A DNA stretch of 64,000 nt, taken from assembly GCA_003574895.1 (NCBI GenBank), contig PJFB01000004.1:124001-188000 (forward strand), in the 5' to 3' direction. Source of the DNA: Geobacter sp. (GTDB lineage: Bacteria; Desulfobacterota; Desulfuromonadia; Geobacterales; Pseudopelobacteraceae). A program made the translations under genes and the position numbers. Below, one piece after another: positions 1-7,533 of the stretch; within the stretch, counting starts at the first letter, position 1; every line of letters starts with the position of its first letter. The notes below the pieces were generated by a model. It had not been told where the DNA came from. It ran no database searches and saw only the letters and a list, made by a program, of their open reading frames with translations.

Positions 1-575
1 ACCTCGCCGACCAGTTCCGGGTCCAGGGCCGAGGTTGGCTCGTCGAACAGCATCAGCTTCGGCCGCATTGCCAGGGCACGGGCAATGGCCACCCGCTGCT
101 TCTGCCCCCCGGAAAGCGTGGCGGGATAGACATCCCGCTTGTCGGACAATCCCACCTTTGCCAGCATATCCTCGGCTATTCCCCTTGCTTCCAAGGCAGG
201 TTTGCGCTGCACCGTCAGAGGCCCTTCCATCACGTTGCCCAGCACTGTCATATGCGGGAACAGGTGGAAGTGCTGGAAGACCATGCCGATCTCGGCCCGC
301 AGGGTGCAGATAGCCTTGGGCCGATCCAGGTGGCGCCTGCCATGGCGGGTGACGTAGCCCACCTCCTGCCCCTCGAACCGGATCACCCCTTCGTCCAGCT
401 CGTCCAGCAGGTTGATGGAACGGAGCAGCGTGGATTTGCCGGACCCGGAAGGGCCGATGATCACGAGCTTTTCCCCGGGCAAAACCTGCAGATCCACATT
501 ATTCACTGCTGTCAGACTGTTGAAGCGCTTGGTGATCCCTTTCAGATCAAGCAACGGTTCCCTAGCGATGTTCAT
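1..575 (-). CDS. polar amino-acid ABC transporter, ATP-binding subunit (partial, C-terminus outside window)
   Basis: This cytoplasmic ATPase would power uptake by the permease and binding protein encoded directly upstream. About 191 residues are visible. They carry Walker A (GPSGSGKST, about residues 41-49), the Q-loop region, the signature LSGGQ and Walker B followed by the D-loop ([12 protein letters not shown]). The order and spacing match the GlnQ/HisP family. The gene runs off the left edge, so about 50 C-terminal residues are missing from view. The ATG at 575 lies inside the permease gene: the two overlap by 14 nt (562-575), which points to translational coupling. The substrate is not determinable; polar amino acid is inferred from the family of all three subunits. 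Confidence 0.93.
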   Translation of the reverse strand, partial: MNIAREPLLDLKGITKRFNSLTAVNNVDLQVLPGEKLVIIGPSGSGKSTLLRSINLLDELDEGVIRFEGQEVGYVTRHGRRHLDRPKAICTLRAEIGMVFQHFHLFPHMTVLGNVMEGPLTVQRKPALEARGIAEDMLAKVGLSDKRDVYPATLSGGQKQRVAIARALAMRPKLMLFDEPTSALDPELVGE

Positions 576-1572
576 AGATTCCTGCCCGATATTCGATTTT
601 CTCAAAGATGAAGGTGAACATGGTGGTGAGCAGCAGATAGATGACCGCTGCCAGCACCAGGGCCGTGACATTGAAATAGGTATTGAAGAGCTGGTCGGCC
701 GAGCGCATCAACTCGACCATGGCAATGGTCGAGACCAGGGCGGTGTCCTTGATCAGCGCGATGAACTCATTGCCCACAGGTGGCATGAGACGCTTGTAGG
801 TCTGTGGAATGATAACCCGGCGCATGGCCTGGCCATAGGTCATGCCGATGGCCTTGGCAGCCTCCATCTGGCCGTGGTCGATGCTCTGGATCGCCCCGCG
901 GATGATCTCGCCCAGGTAGGCGGAATAGTTCAGGCCGAGGCCGATGACCGCGGCGGTCATGGGCGACAGGGTAATGCCCAGGGACGGCAGACCATAGTAG
1001 ATGAAAAAGAGCTGCAACAGCAGCGGGGTACCACGAAAAAACCAGATGATGAACCAGCACAGTCCGGATACCGGCCGAAACCTGCTGATTCGCCCCAGGG
1101 CAATCAACAACCCGCCCAGTGGCGAGACCAGCATGGTACACAGCACCAGCAGCAGCGTCATCATGGCGCCCTTGGCCAGGGACGGCAGGAAGCGCAGGCA
1201 ATCGGACAGAAAGGTGGCCCAGCGGGACCGCTGCGCCCTTTCCAGGGCTGCCAACTGATTGCGGGCCTCGCTATTGTCCGGAAATACCTTCAGTACCTCC
1301 CGGCAATCGGCCTGCGCCTTGGCCACCTCATCCTGCGCGGCATGGATCCTGGCCGCCTGCATGCGGCTGGATACAAAGGCGCTGCCGTCGGCGCCGGCCT
1401 GGGGGGCCGGTACCTGTTTGAGGAGTGCCAGGGCGCCATCCAGATCACCCTGGGCCATCAGATCGCTGGACCGCCGGAAGAGCTGGTCGTAGTCGTCACC
1501 CCCCAGACAGGGTGCCGCCACCATGCATAAAAAAAGCAGGGCCATGGCGGCCCTGCCGAGAATGTATTTCAT
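562..1572 (-). CDS. amino-acid ABC transporter permease with N-terminal periplasmic TPR-like domain
   Basis: The protein has 336 residues. The C-terminal ~220 are a HisM/GlnP-type permease: several membrane segments, the family motif WFFRGTPLLLQ, and the EAA loop (EAAKAIGMTYGQ) that contacts the ATPase. Unusually, a cleavable-looking signal sequence (about 1-25) is followed by ~85 soluble residues with an A-rich helical pattern resembling tetratricopeptides, before the first permease helix. Ordinary members are about 220 residues. I chose the ATG at 1572 because AAGGG precedes it and the signal peptide starts there; an upstream in-frame start at 1626 would overlap the binding-protein gene. 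The extra domain may help recruit the binding protein, but that is inference. Confidence 0.9.
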   Translation of the reverse strand: MKYILGRAAMALLFLCMVAAPCLGGDDYDQLFRRSSDLMAQGDLDGALALLKQVPAPQAGADGSAFVSSRMQAARIHAAQDEVAKAQADCREVLKVFPDNSEARNQLAALERAQRSRWATFLSDCLRFLPSLAKGAMMTLLLVLCTMLVSPLGGLLIALGRISRFRPVSGLCWFIIWFFRGTPLLLQLFFIYYGLPSLGITLSPMTAAVIGLGLNYSAYLGEIIRGAIQSIDHGQMEAAKAIGMTYGQAMRRVIIPQTYKRLMPPVGNEFIALIKDTALVSTIAMVELMRSADQLFNTYFNVTALVLAAVIYLLLTTMFTFIFEKIEYRAGIYEHR

Positions 1573-1586
1573 CGAACCCTTCACAA

Positions 1587-2378
1587 CTAGAACTTCTTGG
1601 GATTGGTGATGTCTTCCGCAAACCACTTGCGGGAAATCTTGGCCATGGTGCCGTCCTTGACCATCTTGTCCAGGGTCTGCTGCACCTTGCCGCGCAGGGC
1701 CACGTCGGTCTTGCGGAAAGCAACGCCGAACGGCTCCTTGCTGATCATGCCGGGCAAGATCCTGAACTTGCCGGGGCGCTTGGCGATCATGTCGCGACCG
1801 GTGACATTGTCCACCACCACCACGTCGATGCGGCCGGCCTCAAGGTCAAGCAGGGCCTTGGGATAATCCTCGTATTCCTTGAGCTCCGTCGGTGCCGCAG
1901 CCAGCTTTTTGACAGCCTCAACACCGGACGATCCCTTCTGGGTGCCGGCTTTGTAATCCTTCAGGTCCTTGAGGCTCTTGAAGCGCTTGTCCTTGAAATT
2001 GACGATGGCGATCTGGCCGTCCATGATATAGGGCTTGGTGAACGCCACTTCCTTGGCGCGCTCTTCGGTAATGGTCATGCCGTTCCAGATGCAGTCGAAT
2101 TTTTGGGCATTGAGCGAGTGGATCACGCCGTCCCAGGCTGTCGGCTGCCATTCGATCTTGATACCGAGCCGCTTGGCAAGTTCGGTGGCGGCGTCAACGT
2201 CGAAGCCAACCAGGGAGCCGTCGGCCTGACGGTATCCCATGGGCGGAAAGGAGTCGTCCAGACCAATGACCAGTTTGCCTTCTTTCTTGACCCGCGCCCA
2301 GGAACCATCGGCGGCAAAGGCGCTGACAGCCACCAGCGAAACAACCAGGAAGGACAGCAACATCAATAGTTTCTTCAT
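1587..2378 (-). CDS. periplasmic amino-acid-binding protein of ABC importer
   Basis: This is a 263-residue solute-binding protein of family 3 (PBPb fold). It starts with a signal peptide (MKKLLMLLSFL.. to AFA) and has the family core: GKLVIGLDDSFPPMG near the mature N-terminus, GFDVDAATELAKRLG, and a central WDGVIHSLNAQKFDCIWNGM stretch. It should capture its ligand in the periplasm and hand it to the permease 14 nt downstream. The ATG at 2378 is preceded by GGGGAG at good spacing; ATGs further upstream lack this. It is the first gene of the three-gene operon and is read from the promoter at 2427-2455. The ligand cannot be read from sequence. Confidence 0.93.
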   Translation of the reverse strand: MKKLLMLLSFLVVSLVAVSAFAADGSWARVKKEGKLVIGLDDSFPPMGYRQADGSLVGFDVDAATELAKRLGIKIEWQPTAWDGVIHSLNAQKFDCIWNGMTITEERAKEVAFTKPYIMDGQIAIVNFKDKRFKSLKDLKDYKAGTQKGSSGVEAVKKLAAAPTELKEYEDYPKALLDLEAGRIDVVVVDNVTGRDMIAKRPGKFRILPGMISKEPFGVAFRKTDVALRGKVQQTLDKMVKDGTMAKISRKWFAEDITNPKKF

Positions 2379-2426
2379 GTTTTTCATCTCCCCGAACAAA
2401 ATTAAATTGCCACAAAACCGCATTCA

Positions 2427-2455
2427 TTAATAGCAGAAGGCGCGCATTCCGTCAA
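2427..2455 (-). promoter_or_regulatory. sigma-70-type promoter for the amino-acid ABC operon
   Basis: On the minus strand TTGACG (2450-2455) and TATTAA (2427-2432) are separated by exactly 17 nt, about 50 nt before the binding-protein start codon. This agrees well with the -35/-10 consensus and sits where an operon promoter is expected. Confidence 0.6.
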
Positions 2456-2519
2456 TGCGACTTTGGCATTCCAGGCGCAGAATCCATCGGATCAAACGCC
2501 ACCTTGTCGCAAGCCCCCA

Positions 2520-4016
2520 TCAATCCACGCGATTGATAGAGATTGCAGTCTTGCCGTTGCCGGAAAAAGCGTCCTTCTGGACAACCTCAAGCAGGACGAT
2601 CTCCCGGGCCGCAGTGTCATAGGCATAATCGGCCAGGTAGCCGGCTTCCTGGCGTGAATGCCATTTTTCCACGAGCTTGGTGCCATTCCAGCGGAGGGCG
2701 AACATGGCGTGCTTGTTGTAGGCGCGGTTATTGCCGATATTGAGCGTTCCCTCGTTGTGCGGCACCAGCAGCGTTCCGTCTGGCAAGGACATCATGCGTT
2801 GCTCCAGGAACGTCCAGCGGTATTGATCGCCGGTATTGCCTATCTGGGTATAGTCCTTGCGCTTGAAGTAGGTTTCGGTCCCGCCGAATTTATCGATGCT
2901 CTTCCAGAGCTCCTGCCGGTCCGAATCACTGACAACCAGATAACCGTCCGCGTCCATTACCACGAAAACCATTTTTCCTGAAGGCCCGGTTAAGAGGCCG
3001 AAATTGAGGATGGAAGCGTGGCGGGGCAGCTTGAGCGGATTTTTGGTCGCAAAGCGATCACCTGTTTTGGCCAGCTCGGCAACAGTGCCATAAAACTCGC
3101 CACTTGTCCCCATTTCCTGGGCATAGATGGTGCGGGTTTTCATATCCGCTCCCATACCCCTGAAAAACCATGGCAGGTCCTTGGCAATAACCACCAGGCT
3201 TGAGCCGTCGGCACGGTATACCCTCGAACTCAGGGATTCCCGGTCCATGATGGTGGCATACAGCTCAGGAACTCCGTCGCCGTCAAGGTCGGCGGTGTCT
3301 ATGGCAAGTATCTTGGCGGGAAGGGGGACACTCGCTTCCGCAACCAGTTTCAATTCCGCGCCTTTCAGATAGAAACGTATCTGGTGATCATTGGCAATGA
3401 AAATCTCCCTTTCACCGGAAGGCAGGAGGCGGCCAAGGGCCATCGTGGTGAAGACACCATTCAAAGGCCCGCTTGTCCAGGCGGCTGAATCGTTCTCGTC
3501 AGGGGTTGCCGGGTGAATGGCATAACCTTTGGCCGGTGCCTTTACAGGTTCAGGCATTGCAGCAGGAGATACCGTCCAGGGCGACTTGACTTCAGGCTTG
3601 GCCGGAAGCGGAGCCGATAACGCCGCGGTATTTGCCAATTCCCGATCGATCTTCTGCCCCAGGCGATTGATGGCCGGGATCAGGTCGTCCTGACCGTTCC
3701 CCTGTTCAAAGACCTTGGTCAGCGTCCCGGCACCCTTGTTCTTGAGCAGGACATCCAGGCTGAACAGCTTGCCAAACAGAGAATAACTGCCGCTGATCAC
3801 CAGCTCGGCCTTGTCCTGGGTCTCCACCAGCTGCACCTGGTCTGGGTTGAGGCGGGATGCAAGCATGCCCTGCAGCGATTGTTTGAGGTCATCCTTGTTC
3901 TGCGCTCCGACGACATTGAATTCCGACACATAGGTCTTGAGCGGCGCGGCAACGGATACGAGCGGAACAGCAATGAAAAGTAAGGTTGATACCACGGCAA
4001 GCAGGATCGAATTCAT
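2520..4016 (-). CDS. secreted protein of unknown function with VCBS/FG-GAP-like C-terminal region
   Basis: The protein has 498 residues with a clear signal peptide (first ~23 residues, ending VAA). Residues ~25-130 form a separate N-terminal domain (FNVVGAQNKDDLKQSLQGML..., then ELVISGSYSLFG) that resembles domains in periplasmic proteins that assemble or sense lipoproteins. The remainder contains a calcium-loop-like motif DTADLDGDGVPELYA, typical of VCBS/FG-GAP beta-propeller blades. It probably works in the periplasm or outside the cell; no enzyme motif is visible. AAGGAG precedes the ATG. It is a monocistronic unit between the ABC operon and a divergent gene, and I do not recognise a named family. 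Confidence 0.8.
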   Translation of the reverse strand: MNSILLAVVSTLLFIAVPLVSVAAPLKTYVSEFNVVGAQNKDDLKQSLQGMLASRLNPDQVQLVETQDKAELVISGSYSLFGKLFSLDVLLKNKGAGTLTKVFEQGNGQDDLIPAINRLGQKIDRELANTAALSAPLPAKPEVKSPWTVSPAAMPEPVKAPAKGYAIHPATPDENDSAAWTSGPLNGVFTTMALGRLLPSGEREIFIANDHQIRFYLKGAELKLVAEASVPLPAKILAIDTADLDGDGVPELYATIMDRESLSSRVYRADGSSLVVIAKDLPWFFRGMGADMKTRTIYAQEMGTSGEFYGTVAELAKTGDRFATKNPLKLPRHASILNFGLLTGPSGKMVFVVMDADGYLVVSDSDRQELWKSIDKFGGTETYFKRKDYTQIGNTGDQYRWTFLEQRMMSLPDGTLLVPHNEGTLNIGNNRAYNKHAMFALRWNGTKLVEKWHSRQEAGYLADYAYDTAAREIVLLEVVQKDAFSGNGKTAISINRVD

Positions 4017-4331
4017 GCAACACTCCTTCTATAGCAACTGAACCAATATGGGCTATTAATAACCAACAATCGCGGTATCCGCAAATGAAAAACTGAGTAT
4101 GGCCGGCCAACAATACCAACCGGCTCCATCCCCGGGAGTTTGAAATTGACAGCAAGTGTGCAAACCTGTTACTTTTGATCAGCAGAGGATGCCAGTATTA
4201 TATTTACTTTATTAATTTAAACTAAATTGCTCCGGAGCAGTCCGGGGCTTTTTTGTTCATTAGCTTGCCCTGCCCTGACGGAGCACTTTGCCGGTTTAGC
4301 TGGAATGTTTAACAAATCAAGGAGAATATTG
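4017..4331. other. intergenic region between divergent genes, with leader terminator
   Basis: This 315-base stretch separates the secreted-protein gene (minus) from the zinc-ribbon gene (plus). On the plus strand it holds a possible TTGACA box at 4146-4151 with a weak TACTTT 18 nt on, followed by the intrinsic-terminator-like hairpin at 4229-4254. I see no coding sequence in it. Confidence 0.4.
4229..4254 (+). terminator. hairpin plus T-run in the leader of the zinc-ribbon gene (possible attenuator)
   Basis: GCTCCGGA and TCCGGGGC form an 8-bp stem (one G-T pair) around a GCAG loop, followed by six Ts. No plus-strand gene lies upstream that it could end. It would therefore act inside the 5' leader of the gene starting at 4332, or terminate a short unannotated RNA. 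Confidence 0.5.
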
Positions 4332-4772
4332 ATGAGAATCAAAAAGTTATCGGCAGGCGACTTTATCGAAGCGCGCTGCACCCGTTGCCATGAAGTATTG
4401 AACCACACGATTGTCGCCATGGTCGGGGAACAGGTGGTACGGGTCGAATGCAACACCTGCCGTGGCATACATAATTACCATGGAGCCAAGAAGACAAAGG
4501 AGCCGTCATCGTCAACCTCCACGCGCAAGGCACCGGCTGAGCCGCGCAAGAGCAGAAAGGATCCCGGTGCCGTTGACCGTGAAGAATGGGAAGCACTGCG
4601 CCCTGCCATGAACGTGGATAAGGCGGTTCCTTATGTCATGAGCGTCAAGTACCCGGTAAGAACCCTGGTATCCCATCCGGTCTTCGGGCTTGGCGTGGTG
4701 AAACTGGTGATACCGCCCAACAAGATGGAAGTTCTCTTTCAGGACGGGAAAAAGCTGTTGCGCTGCGCCTGA
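4332..4772 (+). CDS. zinc-ribbon protein of unknown function
   Basis: The protein has 146 residues. An N-terminal zinc ribbon is formed by CTRCH (residues ~15-19) and CNTC (~41-44). A lysine/serine/proline-rich linker (about 55-85) follows, then a compact C-terminal region with VSHPVFGLGVVKLVIPPNKMEVLFQDGKK, a beta-rich pattern like CarD/Tudor-type folds found in RNA-polymerase- or nucleic-acid-associated proteins. The ATG at 4332 has AAGGAG 8 nt upstream; an upstream in-frame start would run through the leader hairpin. It is cytoplasmic, and a role in nucleic-acid binding is a guess from the domain pattern. Confidence 0.8.
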   Translation: MRIKKLSAGDFIEARCTRCHEVLNHTIVAMVGEQVVRVECNTCRGIHNYHGAKKTKEPSSSTSTRKAPAEPRKSRKDPGAVDREEWEALRPAMNVDKAVPYVMSVKYPVRTLVSHPVFGLGVVKLVIPPNKMEVLFQDGKKLLRCA

Positions 4773-4804
4773 CTATTTCAGGCTCAGGTCGTGCCTATCT
4801 TTCC

Positions 4805-4833
4805 TTGACAGGGAGGCCGTGCTTGAGTAAATT
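4805..4833 (+). promoter_or_regulatory. promoter of tRNA-Thr
   Basis: TTGACA (4805-4810, perfect -35) is followed after 17 nt by TAAATT (4828-4833). Initiation would fall near 4840, about 20 nt before the mature tRNA end. Confidence 0.6.
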
Positions 4834-4860
4834 TAGCTTCCCGGTTTCATATATTGATAA

Positions 4861-4935
4861 GCCGATGTAGCACAGGGGTAGTGCAGCTGATTCGTAATCA
4901 GCAGGTCAGCGGTTCAAATCCGCTCATCGGCTCCA
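4861..4935 (+). tRNA. tRNA-Thr (anticodon CGU)
   Basis: The sequence folds as a full cloverleaf. The acceptor stem GCCGATG/CATCGGC pairs perfectly (4861-4867 with 4925-4931), the T-arm contains GGTTCAAATCC, and the anticodon stem GCTGA/TCAGC closes the loop TTCGTAA. The anticodon CGT reads ACG, a threonine codon. The discriminator base is T and CCA is encoded (4933-4935). It has its own promoter and terminator, so it is a single-gene unit. Confidence 0.96.
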
Positions 4936-4942
4936 CAAAATC

Positions 4943-4975
4943 AAAGGGTTACGGCACTTGCCGCAACCCTTTTTT
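4943..4975 (+). terminator. intrinsic terminator of tRNA-Thr
   Basis: AAGGGTT-A-CGGCA and TGCCG-C-AACCCTT form a long GC-rich stem with one mismatch just after the CCA end, followed by a run of Ts. Confidence 0.85.
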
Positions 4976-5125
4976 GATTGTATATTTGTCCACACAATTG
5001 GCCACCATTGCTGAAAACAAAAATCCAGCCCCCCACAGCGCAACCTCTCCCGCACCTGTTTATTCGCTTCCAGCTTTTACACAGTTAATTTTATTTGGTA
5101 TCATCAAGGCATAGGAGGTGGGAAA

Positions 5126-5326
5126 ATGCTTATTCAAGTCAAATATCCTGACGACAGATACGACTACGTCAAGGAAAGAACCCTGGACCTGCTAATCGAA
5201 TCGGACAAGATAACTGAATTCAAACGTTCTACCGGCTGGGTGAAGATCGGTGTCGATCCCATTCGAACAAAAACGGCAAATGACTCTGATAAATACCCCA
5301 ACGAACGAAGAGGACTTCTGCACTGA
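5126..5326 (+). CDS. small conserved protein of the GSU3473 type (function unknown)
   Basis: The protein has 66 residues, starting MLIQVKYPDDRYDYVK, with LDLLIESDKITEFKRSTGWV in the middle. I associate this pattern with short proteins common in Geobacter genomes that have no known function. A strong Shine-Dalgarno site (AGGAGGTG) lies 7 nt before the ATG. It is acidic/basic mixed, cytoplasmic, and has no cysteines or membrane segment. The flavin-fold gene follows 58 nt later and may share its transcript. The family name is from memory and should be treated as tentative. Confidence 0.75.
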   Translation: MLIQVKYPDDRYDYVKERTLDLLIESDKITEFKRSTGWVKIGVDPIRTKTANDSDKYPNERRGLLH

Positions 5327-5384
5327 TTTTTCCGGGGCAGGCCAGCCCTGCCCCGGAGATCAGGATACCAATGAGGTGGTAACG

Positions 5385-5756
5385 ATGATTCCAGAAAAAC
5401 TGCTGGAAGTGCTCAAACAGGATGGCGTGGTTGCCATCGCTACACTGGGACAGGACGGACCCCATATGGTCAATACCTGGAACAGTTACATCCGCATCTC
5501 ACCCGAAGGCCGCTTGCTGATACCTGCCGGATACATGCATCGTACCGAGGCTAACGTGGCCTTCAACCCGGATGTCCTGATTACCCTGGGGAGCAGCAAG
5601 GTGCAGGGCCTGCATGGACCGGGCGCCGGTTTCCTGATCAAGGGCAAGGCGGCCTTCGTAACCTCCGGGCCGGATTTTGATGCCCTGAAAGCAAAATTCG
5701 ATTGGCTGCGGGCCACATTGGCGGTTACCCCAGATTCCGTTACCCAGACCTGGTAG
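5385..5756 (+). CDS. pyridoxamine 5'-phosphate oxidase-like (FMN-binding split-barrel) protein
   Basis: The protein has 123 residues. MIPEKLLEVLKQDGVVAIATLGQDGPHMVNTWNSYI is the typical opening of PNPOx-like flavin split-barrel proteins, followed by LLIPAGYMHRTEANV, a phosphate/flavin-binding strand-loop. Such short single-domain proteins bind FMN or F420-like cofactors and reduce small substrates; the substrate is unknown. I chose the ATG at 5385 because GAGGTGG lies just upstream and the domain begins there, rather than an in-frame start at 5250 inside the preceding gene. It is convergent with the thioesterase gene, with only 15 nt between the two stops. Confidence 0.82.
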   Translation: MIPEKLLEVLKQDGVVAIATLGQDGPHMVNTWNSYIRISPEGRLLIPAGYMHRTEANVAFNPDVLITLGSSKVQGLHGPGAGFLIKGKAAFVTSGPDFDALKAKFDWLRATLAVTPDSVTQTW

Positions 5757-5771
5757 TTCAAAGGCTGATTT

Positions 5772-6290
5772 TCAAGCAGGGCAACTTCTTTTGTTGGCAT
5801 CAATATTCTGTGAGCTCACACTCTTCGTGACCATATTCTCCGGCATCAAGACAGCAACCACTTGTCCTTTCGCACATGTTCTTCCCTCAGCCGACAAGGA
5901 TATATCGACAATGACTTTTCGTTCTTTAATTTCAGTGATAACTCCGCGGAGCTCTAATTCGACTCCCAGAGGGGTCGGCGCCAAATAGACCACCTTGAGA
6001 GAACCCGTAACAAATCGAAGGTTTGGTTCCACACCCATTTCCATACTAGCGGCTCGGCAAGCAGCTGCTGAAGCGCTGGCGGTTCCGTGGCAGTCGATTA
6101 AAGAAGCAATTAGGCCACCATAAACAAAGCCAGGAATCGCTATATGGTATGATTCGGGCAAAAAATGAGCGATTGTTTCATCACCATCCCAGTAGCTCTT
6201 AAGCTGGTGCCCTTCAGCATTATTCTTGCCGCATCCAAAACAGTGGCTTAGTTCTTCTGGATAGCAGTCTTGGAACGCTCTATTGTTCAA
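5772..6290 (-). CDS. PaaI-family (hotdog-fold) thioesterase
   Basis: The protein has 172 residues. The hotdog core is visible: the helix motif GGLIASLIDCHGTASASAA carries the acidic residue used by PaaI-type acyl-CoA thioesterases, followed by beta strands (LKVVYLAPTPLGVELELRG, KVIVDISLSAEGRTCAKGQ). An N-terminal CFGCGKNNAEGHQLK segment with two cysteines is common in this subfamily. It would hydrolyse a cytosolic acyl-CoA; the substrate is unknown. The start codon is TTG at 6290, with AAGGAG 6 nt upstream. It lies at the left end of an AT-richer patch. Confidence 0.85.
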   Translation of the reverse strand: MNNRAFQDCYPEELSHCFGCGKNNAEGHQLKSYWDGDETIAHFLPESYHIAIPGFVYGGLIASLIDCHGTASASAAACRAASMEMGVEPNLRFVTGSLKVVYLAPTPLGVELELRGVITEIKERKVIVDISLSAEGRTCAKGQVVAVLMPENMVTKSVSSQNIDANKRSCPA

Positions 6291-6356
6291 TGGAATCTCC
6301 TTATTTTGCGATGATTGTATTTAGAGCTGAACAAAGGGGGCAATTATGGACACGCA

Positions 6357-7151
6357 TCAAAGAATTCCTTTTGCTTTCAGCGCAGCCATCGTAATCTCTT
6401 TACGGAAAGCATCGTCACCTTTTTTTCGTATCTCAAAATTCGTTGCAAAGAACCAGACCTGTCCTTTTGTTTCCACGTATCCAACATACCAGCCTTGTTG
6501 GGGATTGACCCTCATACCCCAACCTGTTTTTGCCCTGATGGTAACTTGCGGGTTTTCCTCGACGATCATGATTTTTTTCAGCAGCCTTATATTGGCCTTG
6601 CTGTAAGGGAGTGACTCCTTGTAGAGTTTTTTGAGGAAATTTATCTGCTCCATGGCTGATATCTTCAGGTCACCTTCCAGCCAGAAAGTAGTCACATCAT
6701 GGCCGGTCTTCTCGTTGCCGTACCCCATCTTTTTTAGATGGGCCAAGTACTTCTGGTTGCCGACACGGCTGGCAAGTTCCTGATAAAACCACACGCAAGA
6801 CACTGGGAAGGCCGTTTCCAGGGTCTGATCTCTGTTCCATGCATCAAATCCCCTGTCTTTTCCATCCCACTTGATGACTTCCTTTTCGTTTTTGACAGCT
6901 CCTTCTTCAAGGGCAATGAGCGTGTTGGGAATCTTGAAGGTTGATGCCGGTATCAATCTGGTTTCGGACCGACGGCTGTTGTGGAGATAGCTTGTTTTGC
7001 CGTCAAGTGAGGAGATGACAATAGTGCCCTCCAACCCGCGATCTTGAAACAATTTCGCCAAGTCAGCATCATCGGCATGAGAAGTTGCGGTAATAAAAAA
7101 AGTCAGTGTCGAAACGACAAAAAATCTGATTGTGCTCTGAAAATACTTCAT
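6357..7151 (-). CDS. class D (OXA-type) beta-lactamase
   Basis: The protein has 264 residues, with a signal peptide (to about residue 26, ending SHA) for export to the periplasm. All class D catalytic motifs are present: S70-T-F-K73 (nucleophile and carboxylated lysine), S118-C-V120, Y144-G-N146, W157 near the lysine, and K208-T-G210. The length is normal and there is no frameshift, so it should be an active serine beta-lactamase hydrolysing penicillin-type drugs; the spectrum cannot be read. AAGGAG precedes the ATG. Upstream lies a 13-bp palindrome and a long inverted repeat (7187-7271). No integron cassette site or integrase is seen beside it. The AT-richer base use suggests acquisition. 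Confidence 0.95.
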   Translation of the reverse strand: MKYFQSTIRFFVVSTLTFFITATSHADDADLAKLFQDRGLEGTIVISSLDGKTSYLHNSRRSETRLIPASTFKIPNTLIALEEGAVKNEKEVIKWDGKDRGFDAWNRDQTLETAFPVSCVWFYQELASRVGNQKYLAHLKKMGYGNEKTGHDVTTFWLEGDLKISAMEQINFLKKLYKESLPYSKANIRLLKKIMIVEENPQVTIRAKTGWGMRVNPQQGWYVGYVETKGQVWFFATNFEIRKKGDDAFRKEITMAALKAKGIL

Positions 7152-7186
7152 AAGTTTTTCTCCTTGCCATTGGATAGATCAGGGGA

Positions 7187-7199
7187 ACACTGACAGTGT
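7187..7199. promoter_or_regulatory. 13-bp palindrome upstream of the beta-lactamase gene
   Basis: ACACTG-A-CAGTGT is a perfect palindrome around one central base, about 36 nt before the beta-lactamase start codon. That is where an operator would overlap the promoter or 5' leader. Confidence 0.35.
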
Positions 7200-7203
7200 C
7201 GGC

Positions 7204-7271
7204 TTTGACATTTGAACACTTCGGTCTGTTACAGTATGTTGTCAGGTGCTTACGAATGTTCAAATGTCAAA
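7204..7271. repeat. long inverted repeat upstream of the beta-lactamase gene
   Basis: The arms TTTGACATTTGAACA (7204-7218) and TGTTCAAATGTCAAA (7257-7271) are perfectly complementary over 15 bp. Allowing one bulged base, pairing extends inward by TTCG/CGAA. The inner spacer is about 30 nt and no T-run follows, so it is not a standard terminator. Confidence 0.7.
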
Positions 7272-7322
7272 CTTGACCCTTTGGGTTCTCCCCTGTGTAA
7301 ACTCGATGGAATTCATGAGCGG

Positions 7323-7448
7323 TTAACGACATGACCCCACCTTCTTGATGCGACTCACTGTATCGGGGGTAAGTCTGGTGGTGGCACAGCCCGTGAGTGG
7401 GACAAGCAACCTGATTAGCATGACATATCCGAGTTTGCTGACATTCAT
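7323..7448 (-). pseudogene. short lipoprotein-like frame, probably a truncated gene
   Basis: A 41-residue frame begins MNVSKLGYVM, has a hydrophobic stretch and a lipobox-like LTGC at residues 18-21, continues ATTRLTPDTVSRIKKVG, and stops soon after. This is a complete lipoprotein export signal with almost no mature protein, so it is best read as the 5' remnant of a lost lipoprotein gene, or a very small lipoprotein. The ribosome-binding site is poor. Confidence 0.35.
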
Positions 7449-7533
7449 ACGCTTCTTCTCTCTTTCATAACGACCGACTGAGAGCACAGCGGGGTCTCCG
7501 CTGTTGCGCTTTGTTGGGAATTGCTCTTCACGA

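Larger units (their letters stand above)
7152..7533. other. intergenic region with inverted repeats and a gene remnant
   Basis: This 382-base stretch lies between the beta-lactamase start and the end of the TPR-ATPase gene. It holds the palindrome at 7187-7199, the long inverted repeat at 7204-7271, a lipoprotein-like short frame at 7323-7448, and a small hairpin (CAGCGG/CCGCTG) near 7489-7505. It looks like a scar from past rearrangement. Confidence 0.5.
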
